A DNA stretch of 64,000 nucleotides from contig WNNJ02001187.1 in the NCBI GenBank assembly GCA_012934845.2, positions 372,001-436,000 on the forward strand. The letters are read 5' to 3'. The stretch comes from Pomphorhynchus laevis (Eukaryota; Acanthocephala; Palaeacanthocephala; Echinorhynchida; Pomphorhynchidae). This document shows positions 19,925 to 31,390 of the stretch, in pieces. The notes under the pieces were generated by a model. The model had not been told where the DNA came from. It worked only from the letters and a program-made list of their open reading frames with translations, and did not search any database. The position numbers and the translations under genes were made by a program. The stretch's first letter is position 1; the number at the start of each line of letters is the position of its first letter.

Positions 19925-20345
19925 TTAGAACTCTTAGGCTCTATCTTCCATATTCACTAATTAACTACTCCCTACCTTCACAAGTCGAATAAAATACCTG
20001 CGAAAGCTGACCTGGATAGACTCAAACGTATCCTGAAGAAAGCTAGGTGGGCTCTGAAACGGGCTCAGCATCTGTCGTTGAATGGAAAAACCCGTCTCTC
20101 ATTATCGAGCATAGTCCGCCTCTATTGAACTCTTCGGGGGTGAAATACCGTGGGTAGTTCAGTTGGAGAGCGGAGTGTTGGATTGGCTGGAGGGCTCAGA
20201 TCTCGCTGAACCTAAGGCAGTGACAATGTTGTGAAGACTGAATATCTTGATTTGGTTTGTCGTGTCTTGAGCTGTTGTTTTTCTTCTGTCATTTTAGTTA
20301 TTTAGTGGTTAAGTTATTTAAGAAATTCCTTATTATTATAAAAAA
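19925..20345 (+). pseudogene. LINE-A 3' fragment (additional copy)
   Basis: It matches the LINE-A ORF2 C-terminus from the LSSI block through ADLDRLKRILKKARWALKRAQ (about 20000-20075), with internal deletions of about 25 and 90 bp. The conserved 3' UTR follows (CCTAAGGCAGTGA, then AAGAAATTCCTTATTATTAT). It lies between the two copies of the PLE-type 3' repeat, which suggests insertion between or into them. Confidence 0.8.
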
Positions 20346-20369
20346 CGACGTACAAGAAAAAAACAACAT

Positions 20370-20485
20370 TTTATGCTCGGACGAAGCATAAAATTGTAGC
20401 CTGAAGATAGCGTTACTGAAAATTTGCAACAATGGCAAATTTTTTTAATAAAATCTAAAAAATTCATATGTACTCTTTATTATTG
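20370..20485 (+). repeat. PLE-type 3' repeat with hammerhead-like core, copy b
   Basis: CTGAAGA (about 20402-20408) and GAAA (about 20419-20422) are separated by a short, weakly paired segment. After GAAA the sequence ATTTGC-AACAATG-GCAAAT forms a perfect 6-bp stem followed by T-rich sequence, as expected for hammerhead stem III. The downstream part closely matches copy a. The degenerate stem II argues against activity. Confidence 0.45.
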
Positions 20486-20689
20486 GCAATTGGAATGAGA
20501 GTATTCTTAAAAAACGTACTTAAATCATACATATTTATATTCTTAAAATTTATTATTTTTGGGTGTTCTAAAAATTTATTTGTGGAATTAATAACTATAG
20601 AACTTTTATACATTTTGATCCAAAATTATTTTTATAAAAATATTCTTTCAAATAGCTAACAATATTTTTTAGAGCTTGTTAAAATTACT

Positions 20690-20835
20690 TTTAGTATTTT
20701 CTATTTCCAAATATAAGATTAATTAATTATTTTGACGCTAAATTTGAATAAAGATCAGATCAGATAACAGTCTACATATTTTAACTGAGTCTATGTATAA
20801 GCATAACGACAAAATTAACGACTTGGAGAATTATA
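20690..20835 (-). pseudogene. PLE-A scrap: terminal-repeat tail joined to RT
   Basis: On the minus strand the terminal-repeat tail (GTAGACTGTTATCTGATCTG) is fused directly to CTTTATTCAAATTTAG and then to AATTAATTAATCTTATATTT. These correspond to RT motif A (TLYTNLD) and the INLI block, with a small deletion between them. The same tail-to-CTTTAT joint occurs at about 1970. Confidence 0.6.
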
Positions 20836-20924
20836 AATCAACAACATATCATATTATTAAAACATAAAATTTACAATATATATATCAACGAAATATAATT
20901 AAAAATTATTTAAACTGTTTAAAA

Positions 20925-22395
20925 AAGATTTATCTTAGCGTGACAAATGCGTGCCAGTGCACGCTTACATGACCACAACAAAACAAAAATGTAAATCATG
21001 TGTCGAGAAGGTGTAAACGATAGGGGTGTTTGAATGTGATAAAGGAGGGAGCGCGGCGGATGTCGAGATGAGTTGATATCAGGCGAGTGGGGGCGGCAAC
21101 GAGAAAGGATCGGAGACCGTAGTTGTTGGAGTAATTGGGAACGTGGAGTAAGAAGGTATGACGGGAACGCAGCGATATCGAGGTGTGGAGAATGTCGTCT
21201 AAGAAAAGAAGGTTGATAAACGATAGGGAACCGACAGCGATAAGACGACAAGTTACGAGAAGAAGGCGGAGTTTGATGCGGATGTGGATGGTGGACCAGG
21301 AGAGTTGGGCAAGATATGTGGATGTGTGATCGAAGCGACAGAGACGAAAGAGCACTCGAACGGCAGGGTTGATTATTCGTTGTAGGAGTAGGATGATGGA
21401 TTTTTGAGACTTGGCGAAAAGGCTAAGGCAATAATGGATTTTAGGGAAAAGAAACGATGAAAGAAGAGACATACAAGAACGGAAGTCGGTAAGGGGGCGG
21501 ATACTGCGAATGTCACGGAGAATTAAGTTGGACGAGCGGACCTTGTCACGGACGAAGGGTTAAAGGGAAAAATGATAATCGAAATGGAAGCCTAAGAAAG
21601 TGAGATTGTGTACTATGGGGATGATCGATGAGGCAAAAGATACAGTGCGAGGAGATATGTTTGGTTTAAGGGGAGGATCCAAATTATTTCGGACTTGTCG
21701 GGGTTTAGAACGAGATGGAGATTGGAGAGACGTTCGTAGATAGAAGAAAGACAGTTGGAGGCAGAAATGCCGATATCGTGTATGCGATGTGCGGGTGCAT
21801 GAGCAAAGATGAGGATGTCATCGGCGTATTGCATAACGTTAAATAGGAAAGGTTTGATCAATGGAGAGAAATCGCCAAGCAGAAAAGAGAAAAGCAGAGG
21901 AGCTAGGACTGAACCCTGTTGGACCCCGCAAAAAATGGGGATGGGAGGGGAGGATGATGAATTAGAACAGACGCGAAAGGAACGGTCGGATAGATATGAG
22001 GCAAACCATTCTACGAAGGAAGAAGAAAAGCCGTAATCATAACGAAGGCGAGAAGGGAGGACGGAGTGGTCGACAATGTCGAAGCGGAGGAGAGGTCGAA
22101 GGAGATGAGAACACTATATAGAGCATTGCCTCTAGAAATAAGTAAGTCGTTGTAAACTTTCATGCAGGAGATTTCTGTAGAGTGATTAGAGCGGCAGGCG
22201 GTTTGGAAAGGAGGGTAAAGATTGGATGAGGAGAGATAAGCGTTGATCTTTATTAGGATGAGTCGTTCTAAGAGCTTAGAAAGAGTAGGGAGTAGTGAAA
22301 TGGGGCGATCGCTATAAAGAAGGAAGGGGTCAAACGATTGTTTCTTAATGAGGAGACGAACGATTGCGGGTTTCCATGGATATATAGGCGTGTAT
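20925..22395 (-). pseudogene. LINE-B copy (minus), 5' truncated RT
   Basis: CR1/Jockey-type RT in pieces. About 22390-22080 carries the first RT blocks, and 21861-21613 begins in a frame containing MQYADDILIFAHAPAHRIHD (motif C, YADD intact) and LVLNPDKSEIIWIL. The C-terminal region follows: SLLSSFLFPKIHYCLSLFAK, RFDHTSTYLAQLSW, HVPNYSNNYGLRSFLVAA and SFITFKH (about 21472-20990). The 3' end at about 20930 carries the shared GTGCACTGGCACGC motif. Several frameshifts make it inactive. Confidence 0.8.
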
Positions 22396-22939
22396 TCGCT
22401 GATTTAATAGTTTAATAAAATAAATATATAATATCCTAGTGAAAAATGTAAATCAATTGATCCTTAAGTTCCTTTACGTTCATCGATACAATTAAATAAA
22501 AAGCCACTTTGAATGTCAATTATGTGCGCTCAGTCATAAGTTCACAAAATTGATTTGCCACTTCGGGATGTTCGAGTACTATAGCTTAATTCTGTAGAAC
22601 TTATGTAAATACTACTATTAAAAGCTTTTGATCAGTCAAATGCTGACTAAATGCTCGTCAAATTCTCGTCTCAAATTCTCGCCAAATACTGACTAAATTT
22701 GATAACTTGAATATTTCAAAAACAAAGTCTTGGATTAATAATGACTTTGTCATTTTATGTTGTTCTTATATTTGTATTTTTTACTTAGATGTAATGCTTC
22801 CCTAAGAGCTTCGGATCCTTTGGAAGTTGACATATAATAATACATACGTATATTACGAGGCGCATAAATGTATTAAAGTATTGGACGAATATGTTTATAA
22901 CCTAAAGCGACGTTGAAAGACAGATTAAGTAGTTCGTGC
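22396..22939. other. No recognised feature (AT-rich spacer)
   Basis: Noncoding AT-rich sequence with short local repeats (AATTCTCG and AATGCTGACTAAAT at about 22640-22700). No gene or element similarity is recognised. It may include the 5' end of the following LINE-B. Confidence 0.45.
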
Positions 22940-23179
22940 CGAAGGTCCTTGTTGCTAAACTTCTTACAACTTCTACTTGTCGTATCTTTCCTGACCGCTC
23001 TCCTTATGATATTGCCCAGCTCAATTTAGCTTGCATTGAGAAGCATCGACGTGAAACAAACGGTGAGTAATCTCTATCAATCCGTAAAATCAACGGCAAT
23101 TTTCACGTCCTACGCACGAGGCCAAAAATCTGATGGCGTCCCCAGTCTTCTTTGCTAGTCGATCTCGCTCCTGAACATA

Positions 23180-26100
23180 TTTTCGTCTTAGCCTTTTTAA
23201 CACTCGCTCCAATCTTCATAAAGCTGATCTGATCCTTGATATCTTGGATCAATTATATATCGATATTCTCTGCATTACCGAATCCTGACACTATGACTCT
23301 GACAATCTTGCTATTCGTCGTCTATGTCGATCTGGTTGTTCTTTAGTTGAATCAGCTCGTCCAATTGTCTCTTCCACATCTAATGCTTCTAACCATGGCG
23401 GTATCGTTGCCATTGCTCGTCACCCAACGTCTCTACGTAAAATCGATGCTAACATATGTTGCACTTCTTTCGAATTACTCATATGCAGATTATCAACTCC
23501 TTTCCCTCTGGAACTTGTGATTGTATACCGTCCAGGTTCAGTTGCTCCCTCAGGTATCTTCTTTAACGACCTTGCAGATCTTATGTCTCAATGTTCCTTG
23601 TCTTATACTCCTTCTTTTGTTCTCGGGGACTTTAACATTCGTCTTGATCGCCCGGCTGACCCTGACTCTATCACTTTAACTAATCTTTTTTCTGATTTTA
23701 ACTATAAATTACTTTCAACAAGCCCAACTCATATTCTCGGCGGTGCTCTCGACATCATTGCTATTCCTAACTCCTTCAATGACTATACCTTGTCAATTAA
23801 TGATCCTGGTTTGTACGATTATTTCCGTGTCACTCTTGCTCGTCCCCATCCTCCTTCTCCACCTCCACCATTATCCACAAAGTCAACACTGGAAACTTCT
23901 CGATATTCATATTCTTTGCACAGCCTTACTCAATTCTTCACTCTTTTCACTTCCTCTTAACTATCTCTCTCCCGATGATCTCTGCATACTGTTTGATTCT
24001 GAACTTACGTCGATCCATAATAACCTTCTGAGTAGTCGACTATGACGTTCTCAGCGCTTGCGCCATGCTCCCTGGTTAGATTCTGACTGTAGTCTTTCTA
24101 AGCGTCGACTCCGTCACTCTTTTCGTGTGTATAATCGCTTTCTTAAACTTGCTCCCAACTCAATCCATCCAAATCTCAGTAATTCCTACTTTTCTCTACG
24201 CCGCTCAATTCTCATTCTTATACGTACTAAACGTATTTTCTTTTGGCGAAATCAACTCGAATTATCTTCAAACTCTTAATCTCATTGGAAAATCTTAAAC
24301 TCAATTCTTTCACGATCATCTACCCTTAAAAAAAAGATTTATTTTAACGTGGCAAATGCGTGCCAGCGCACGCTTACATGACCACAACAAAAACAAAACT
24401 GTGAATCAGGCGTCGAGAAGGTGTGAACGGAGGAGGTGTTTGAATGTGATAAAAGAGGGAGCGCGGCGGACGTCGAGAGGGAGTTGATTCCAGGCGAGTG
24501 AGGCGGCGACGAGGAAGGATCGGAGACCGTAGTTGTTGGAGTAATTAGGAACGTGGAGTAAGAGGGTATGACAGGAACGAAGCGATAGCGAGGTGGGGCG
24601 AGTATCGTCTAAGAAAGGAAGGTTGATGAACGATGGGGAGCCGACAGCGATGAGATGAAAAGTAATGAGAAGAAGGCGGAGTTTGATGCGGATGTGGATG
24701 GTGGGCCAGGAGAGTTGGGCAAAATATGTGGATGTGTGGTCGAAGCGACGGAGGCGAAAGAGCACTCGAACCCTTGTAATATAAATCCTGATGAAGTTTA
24801 TTCTTATCTACAAACTAAGCTATGAATTTTACATTCCCGACTACACACAGCCCCTTGTACCCACTCTTCTCTTTAAATACTTTCCTCTCAGAGCTATTCC
24901 ACCTTCTTCCCGTTTCGTCTGATGAAGTTTCTTCGGTTCTGCTCTCATTACCTAATAAAACCTCTCCTTCTAACCCAATTCCCATTCACTTGCTTAAAAA
25001 TATCTGATCATCTATCCCACCCTTTCTAACTACATTGCTCAACTCGTCCATCCGTAGCCGTACATTTCCTTCCATCTGGAAATGCGCCACTGTTCGTCCT
25101 CTCATCAAAAAGCAATCTCTCAAATCCTCACAACCATCTTCGTACCGTCCTATCTCACTTCTCCCTTTTCCTCCAAATTATTTCCTCCATTCCAAGCCGC
25201 TTTTCGCTCTAAATACTCTACCGAAATTGCATGTCTTGAAGTTTATAACGACTTACTCATATCACGCGATCATAAATTATGTAGTGTCATAGTTTATCTT
25301 GATCTATCGTCTGCTTTTGGCATCGTCGATCACTCGATTCTTCTCCATCGCCTTCGTCATGATTATGGCTTCTCTTTACCCACTGTATCATGGTTTTCTT
25401 CAAATCTATCAAACCGTACATTTCGCGTCTATTCTTACTCTTCTCTCTCCCATCCTTCGTCCATCCCGTCCGGTGTTCCACAAGGCTCAGTATAAGGCCC
25501 TATGCTTTTCTCTCTTCTCGGTGATTTGTCTTCGATTTCTCATAAATTAAACTTCCATGTTATGCAATATGCTGATGACATTCTCATCTATGCTCATGCA
25601 CCTGTTTATCGTATTCACGATCTTAGTGTTTCTGCTTCCGACTGTCTTGTCTCAATTTCCAATCATCTTTCTTCCCTTCGCCTTTCTCTGAATCCTGATA
25701 AATCCAAAATTATGTGGATCCTACCTCGACGCCTCGGCTTAGAACCTCCCTCCGTATCATTAAATTGTACAATTCTTCCTATCGTTGATAATCTCGTTTT
25801 CCTAGGCTTCCATTTCGACAACCGACTTTCACTTAAACCTTTCCTTAGAAATAATGTACGCTCATCTACCTTGATACTCTGCAACCTCCGTCAAGTTCGT
25901 AGACTGATCGATTTTCCTTCTTGTATGACTCATATCTTCTCTCTTTTTTCTAGACTCGATTATTGTCTTAGTCTATTTTCCAACTCACCTAAATCCACTC
26001 TTCTTCCTCTACAACGCATCGTTAACGCAGCCGTTCGAATTCTACTCCGTTTTCGTCGTTTTGATCATACATCCTACCATCTTGCTTCTCTCGATTTGCC

Positions 26101-26467
26101 TACAATTTATTGTCGTGTTCAAATTCGTCTTCTTCTCGTTCCTTTTCGCCTTGTAACTTTTCATACCCCTTCATTTCTCAAACTTCCTTTTCTTGATAAT
26201 TATCGTCCTGTTTACTGTTTCTTGCGTTCCTATAATTCGTTTCTTTTACATGTCCCAAATTACTCTACCTCCTTTGGAATCCGCTCCTTCCAGGTGGCTG
26301 ATCCTCTATCGTGGAATCATCTGCCCTATTCATATACGCCAATCAACTTCCCTGTCGTGCTTCAAACGCCAAATCAGATCACATTTAAACAATTTATCTG
26401 CTTGACATCATTTTGTGTTAGTGGACTTGTAAGTGTTCAGCTGGCACGCATTTGCTACGGTAAATAA
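23180..26467 (+). pseudogene. LINE-B APE endonuclease and RT ORF, interrupted
   Basis: The endonuclease shows LSLFNTRSNLHKADL and YIDILCITES (about 23180-23285), VIVYRPGSVAPSG, PSFVLGDFNIRLDRP (about 23610-23655) and LLSTSPTHILGGALDIIAI. After the nested insertion the RT reads ELFHLLPVSSDEVSSVLLSL, then IRSRTFPSIWKCATVRPLIK. Motif A is YLDLSSAFGIVDH (FG where most relatives have FD), followed by SGVPQGSV then an in-frame stop and GPMLFSLL, MQYADDILIYAHAP (about 25558-25602), and the C-terminal block HVPNYSTSFGIRSFQVADPL. A deletion of about 57 bp at about 25167 relative to the copy at 31.5 kb shifts frame. Confidence 0.85.
24326..24775 (-). mobile_element. LINE-B 3' fragment nested in LINE-B
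   Basis: The minus-strand C-terminus and 3' UTR of LINE-B (RFDHTSTYFAQLSWPTIHI, HVPNYSNNYGLRSFLVAA, SFITFKHLL, then the GTGCGCTGGCACGC motif). It ends in an A/T run at 24335 and is 5' truncated at about 24772. The host element resumes immediately. ACCCTT occurs at both edges (about 24324 and 24773) and may be the target duplication. Confidence 0.8.
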
Positions 26468-26475
26468 ATTTGTGT

Positions 26476-27182
26476 TATTATTGCTAAATTCAATGTTAGA
26501 GAGAGCTCTTCACGTGAAAGTTCAGTTTGTCCAGATTGTCCGATACTCTGCGATGAAAACTCATACTCTAATATAGTAATTCGACAGATCGTATGCTACA
26601 TAACGTGAAGAAGTAAAGATTTTTTCATTTTCGATAACTATGTAGGAGCAGTAAAAAATACTCAGATAAAAATAAACCTTTATTTTCTGTCCTTTTAAAG
26701 GTTATTGTATAAAGATTTTTCTAGTAACCTATGATTATGAAATTTGTTGTTTGATTTCAGGTGTGTCAAATCTTTAATAAGTGGTTTTCTCGTTTAATCT
26801 ATTACTACAACGGTGCAACCTTATTCCAGCATCAGTGATAATTTTCAAAGGAGATATTCTCGTTCTGTGTTATTGGAAAGACCTATCACGTTTCTATAAT
26901 TAAGTTAGCAACTCTCCATCCAATCATTTCGGATGCAGGTTTTGTTTACGAGTACGACGTATCGAATCGAAGATATTTAGAACACAGCATAGAGTGGATT
27001 TGGAAAATCCGAACTTTATGGAGTTCCGACTTCCGTCGGATTGAACCAACTGATATGTGAAATTATCCTACACAAGACGTCATAGTCGATTGATTTTTAA
27101 ATAGGTTCCGTATATGATCCGACGGTATCTAATTTTATGAAATTGGTTTAGTGATAGTTTGATCCAAGCAAACGCCTATAGA
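26476..27182. other. No recognised feature
   Basis: About 700 bp of noncoding sequence of mixed composition. I found no element similarity, open frame of note or structured repeat. Confidence 0.45.
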
Positions 27183-27431
27183 CTATGTTTTTATCAGAAA
27201 CAATTTGCTAGAAAAACATAAGTCAAGAACGAAAGAGCTATCACCATCAAACCGGGTTGGTTTGTTGACATGTTGGATTATATGTATGTTGTCTGTAATG
27301 TATAAATGTAATATATATTTGGGGTCACACTCGATAAGGTATACGTAATCGATCTGGAGGATGTTGAATTCTCCCAGCAAGGCAACTATTTGGAACTTCA
27401 CTAAATTATCAATTATGGAAGATTTAATCAA
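27183..27431 (-). pseudogene. LINE endonuclease fragment
   Basis: The frame encodes QIVALLGEFNILQIDY and then HIIQHVNKPTRFDGDSSFVL and DLCFSS. This matches the order of the APE endonuclease C-terminal half of CR1/Jockey-type LINEs: (G)DFN, then the 'PTR...LDL' block. GEFN replaces the usual GDFN. No RT is attached, and the family cannot be assigned to LINE-A or LINE-B. Confidence 0.55.
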
Positions 27432-28029
27432 AATAGTTTAAGCGAAAATGGAAAGGGAACAATAGAATACACCTAGTGTGAACGCGATATCTTTATGATT
27501 GCTTTTCGACACATATTTGAAAAATTTTAAATTTAAAAAATGACTAGACCAGCTATTTTTAAATATTTATATTCTACTATATAATTCCGATAACACGATT
27601 AATTAAAATATAAAAGTGATGTATTATTAAAATATAATATTTAAATACATGAATTCATATATAATTTAAAAAGATTAATTTTGTATATACACTTTATGAT
27701 TAAAAAATAGTTCACATTTTTTTAGAAATTTGTACACTTTCAATTCATGAGGACTTGCATTTACATTGTTTTAACATAACACAAATTAGACACGTAACTT
27801 TTAATGTAAATGACCACTAAACTACCTCATCAGATTGGAGTGTCTCCTCGAATTGCGTAATAATAATTTATTTGCAGTTACTTGCAAGGAAAAATAAAAT
27901 TGCTTGAAGTCAAGAGATCATCATTACCCACGATTTAAAGATTTAAGTATAATTATACAGCACACATATTAGATGAGATGCGGTAAATCAAAGCCAGTAT
28001 TTTATTTAATTCACGAAATGATACTAAAA
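27432..28029. other. No recognised feature
   Basis: AT-rich noncoding sequence between the endonuclease fragment and the next LINE-B 3' end. No motif was recognised. Confidence 0.45.
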
Positions 28030-30260
28030 GTATTTATTTTTACGTGGCAAATGAGTGCAAGCGCGAGCTTACATGATCACGAAAAAAATCTAAATCATGT
28101 GTCGAAAAGGTAGTACGGAAGCGGTATTTGAATGTGATAAAGGAGGGAGCGCAGCTGATGTCGAGAGCTGATTCCAGGCGAGTGAGGGAGGCGACGAGGA
28201 AGGATCGGAGACCGTAGTTGTTAGAGTAATTGGGAACGTGGAGTAAGATGAAATGGCGGGAACGCAGTAATAATAAGGTGGGTGAGTGTTGTCTAAGAAA
28301 AGGAATTTGATGAACGATGGAGATCTAACAGCGATAAGAAGAAAAATTATGAGAAGGCGGATTTGTATGCGAACGCCGATGGTAGTCCAGGTGAGTTGGG
28401 CAAGATATGTATATGTGTGATCAAAGCGACAGAGATGTAGGAACACTCGAACGGCGGAATTGATGATGCGTTGTAGGGTTAGGATAATGGATTTTGGAGA
28501 ATTTGCGAAAAGGCTGAGATAGTAATCGATTTTAGGGAAAAGAAGTGACGAAATAATATACACAAGAACCGAAGTCGATAGGGGGAGGATTAGGCGGATA
28601 TCGCGGAGAATTAAATTAGACGAACAGACATTGTCAAGGTCGAAGGGTTAAAGGGAAAAATGATAATCGAAATGGAAGCCTAAGAAAGTGAGATTGTGTA
28701 CTATGGGGATGATCGATGAGGCAAAAGATGCAGTGGGAGGAGATATATTTGGTTTACGGGGTGAAGATCTATATTATTTTGGACTTATCGGGGTTTGGAA
28801 CGTGATGGAGATTGGAGAGACGTTCGTTGATAGAATAAATTCAGTTGGAGGGAGAAATGCCGATATCGTGTATGCGATGTGCGGGTGCATGAGCATAGTT
28901 GAGAATGTCATCGGCGTATTGCATGACGTTAAAAAAGAAAGGTTTGATAAAACCTTTCTCCAGAAAGGTGTTAGTGCAGAAGAGAGAAAAGCAGAGGAGC
29001 TAGGACTGAACCCTGTTGGACCCCGCAAAAAATAGGGATGGGAGAGGAGGATGATGAATTAGAACAGACGCGAAAGGAACGGTCGGATAGATATGAGCAA
29101 ACCATGCTACGGAGGAAGAAGAAAAGGCGTAATTATAACGAAGGCGAGAAAGGAGGACGGAGTAGTCGACAATGTCGAAGGCGGAGGAGAGGTCGAAGGA
29201 GATGAGAACACTATATAGAGCATTGTCTCTAGAAATGAGTAAGTCGTTGTAAACTTTTATGCCGGAGATTTCTGTGGAGTGATTAGAGTGTCAATCGGAT
29301 TGGAAAGGAGGGTACAGATTGGATGAGGAGAGATAAGCGTTGATCTGTATTAAAATTAGTCGTTCTAAGAACTTAGAAAGAGTAGGGACTAGTGAAATGA
29401 AGCGATAGCTATAAATAAGGAAGGGGTCGAGCGATTGTTTCTTTAGGAGGGGACGAACAATTGCGGATTTCCAGTGTAATGGGAAGATACGACTGCGGAT
29501 GGACGAGTTAAACAATGTGAGAAAATGGGATATCGATGAGCATTTGGATTTAAGTATGTGGGTAGGCAGGCGATCGGCAGGTGAGGTTTTGCTGGGCAAG
29601 GACATGAGGACAGATGAGACTTCGGTAGGTGAGACAGGGAGAAGATGAAAGAGTTCCGGAAGGATGAGGCTAGGCGGGGCAGAGTGAGATAGGATGGAGA
29701 CATTGGTGTGAGAGAGCAACGTGGATACTGTGGTCTGGACAAATGACGAATAATCATGGTGATTGATGTTGCACGGCAGAGATGAGCGAGCAAGGATTGA
29801 GTTAAAAGTATGCCAGAGAGTCTTAGAGTTGTCTGAAGTGATGATTTTATGCTGCCAGAAGGATCTGCATTTGGTAAGTAGTAGGTGTATTAGGTACGTA
29901 GGAGCTGTATTTAGTACGTAGTATGAGAACGGCGATGAGCAAGATAGGTATCACGGAAAGACGGAGTGATCGAGCGGAAATCACGTCTGAGAGAGCGGTG
30001 ATAGGCTCAAAAAGCATGACGGGTTTACGCTTTGAGAGTAGGCATTGGATGTCAAACCATGGAGCACGGTGTAAGCGACAGTGTGGGTGAGGCTTGAAGG
30101 GTAAGAGAAGATCGAGAATGGATGTGATTTCAGGGTCGCAAATAAAGGCAAGATCGTGAAGGAGAGCATGATGTTATTGTTGGAGAATATAGAGACGATT
30201 TGAGTGAGGCAGAGCGGGGAAGGGGAAAGAAGGATCAATAGCAAAGTTGACAGCCTCGTT
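28030..30260 (-). pseudogene. LINE-B copy (minus), RT and part of linker
   Basis: Read on the minus strand: linker from about 30245, then ELFHLLPVSPTEVSSVLMSL (about 29655), SIRSRIFPLHWKSAIVRPLL, and RT motif C as MQYADDILNYAHAPAHRIHD (about 28924-28864). The C-terminal blocks FPKIDYYLSLFANSPKSII and RFDHTYTYLAQLTW follow (about 28535-28390). The 3' end at about 28035 has the shared CACGTAAAAATAAATA end. Numerous frameshifts are present. This copy and the 20.9-22.4 kb copy share the HRIHDIGI block, which reads HRIHDLSV in the plus-strand copies, so at least two LINE-B lineages are present. Confidence 0.78.
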
Positions 30261-30279
30261 GCTATTCAAGTTTTGATAG

Positions 30280-31169
30280 ACGTGATTGGAAGTGCAATAC
30301 AAACGCTCCACCCTTTCTACACACGAATGCCCTAGCTGTACCGAGAACGCTTTCGTACAGTTATCAATGAAAGGTCTTGAAATGATCTTGGGTTGAAATA
30401 GTCCATCTCCAAGATTAGATTTATTAAGGACAAAATGGACATGTGATTCTGATCGCGTGTGCTAATGGTCATGTACAAATCGCCCATACAGTAACGAAAA
30501 GCTGTGCAAAACCCTTTGTGAGCTAAATTGCAATTTCAACCGATAAGTATAGATGATCACACGTATTTACACTGTGATCGGCGCTACAAATGATGCCATT
30601 GAGGTTCATTTCTGCCCCCTAATCGTTATAGTACATGTTCGGAAAATAATCACTCTGACACTTATTTCAAAGCTACTCTAGCATGTCCTAACTTTGCTAG
30701 GGATCACCTCGCGTGGTTCAGAAAATTCCCATACTTTAAAAGCTATCGATCGAGGCATATGGCGTTTGATGGAAATCCCTTCACTTTTCAACAAGCAGCG
30801 AACCAAAAATAAAAAATGATTAAAAACAACATGGAAGAAATAATTAAATTAATCGATTACGAGCACAACATATTAATTAAACAAATTCAAGAAATGGCTG
30901 TTAAAATGGTTTTTGTTATATTCCCCAAACAGACTTTTACAACAAATACATTGAATCGAACAAACGAAGAGCATCCGCAAATGCTTCTAGTACTAAGCTG
31001 ACTCTTCATAAGAAGATGAAAAATTAGAGAAAAAACCAATAATGGAAAATGATGATGCACCACTCGTCAGTTTCCCCTAGTGATATTGTAACGGGGGTAA
31101 AAATAGGGTCCGCTATTGGGTTAGTCAGTAGAAGGGGCAATTTTCCTGCTGTTTAGTCCAACTATTTAG
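30280..31169 (+). pseudogene. LINE-A copy 4 gag-like ORF1 remnant
   Basis: The signal is weak but collinear. AVQNPL (about 30500) corresponds to the CNPFLGYN block. DDHTYLHC, then CPNFARDHLAWFRKFPYFKS and YRSRH (about 30545-30760) correspond to the zinc-knuckle region with several Cys lost. MIKNNMEEIIKLIDYEHNIL (30816) corresponds to the C-terminal helical segment of the copy 6 gag. A TAG at 31167-31169 precedes the ORF2 ATG (31199) by 29 nt. Multiple stops and frameshifts are present. Confidence 0.55.
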
Positions 31170-31390
31170 CCTGCTCTTCGCGCCCGTAAGCCAAATCAAT
31201 GGAAAGTAATCAAGGACAAGCTTCGATGAACATTCTTCAATGGGATTCTGGAGGTGCTTCTTCTCTTCGTCCTATATCTGGTCAAGATACATACGTTATT
31301 GTTCTTAAGGATACTAAGCATATACGATCACCTCAGGACATTACTCGATATATACCAATGCACATAATAACCCACTATACTCCGTATATC

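Larger units (their letters stand above)
22940..26475 (+). mobile_element. LINE-B copy (plus), longest, interrupted by another LINE-B
   Basis: The most complete LINE-B in the window: endonuclease 23.2-24.0 kb, linker to 24325, a nested minus-strand LINE-B fragment (24326-24775), then RT and C-terminus 24776-26410 and the 3' end ATTTGCTACGGTAAATAAAT. A coding-looking stretch near 22950-23065 may be the end of an ORF1. Confidence 0.8.

Noticed and set aside
28688-29035. 115-codon plus-strand frame
   Set aside because: It is the antisense of the LINE-B RT segment carrying MQYADDILNYAHAP, so it is a shadow.
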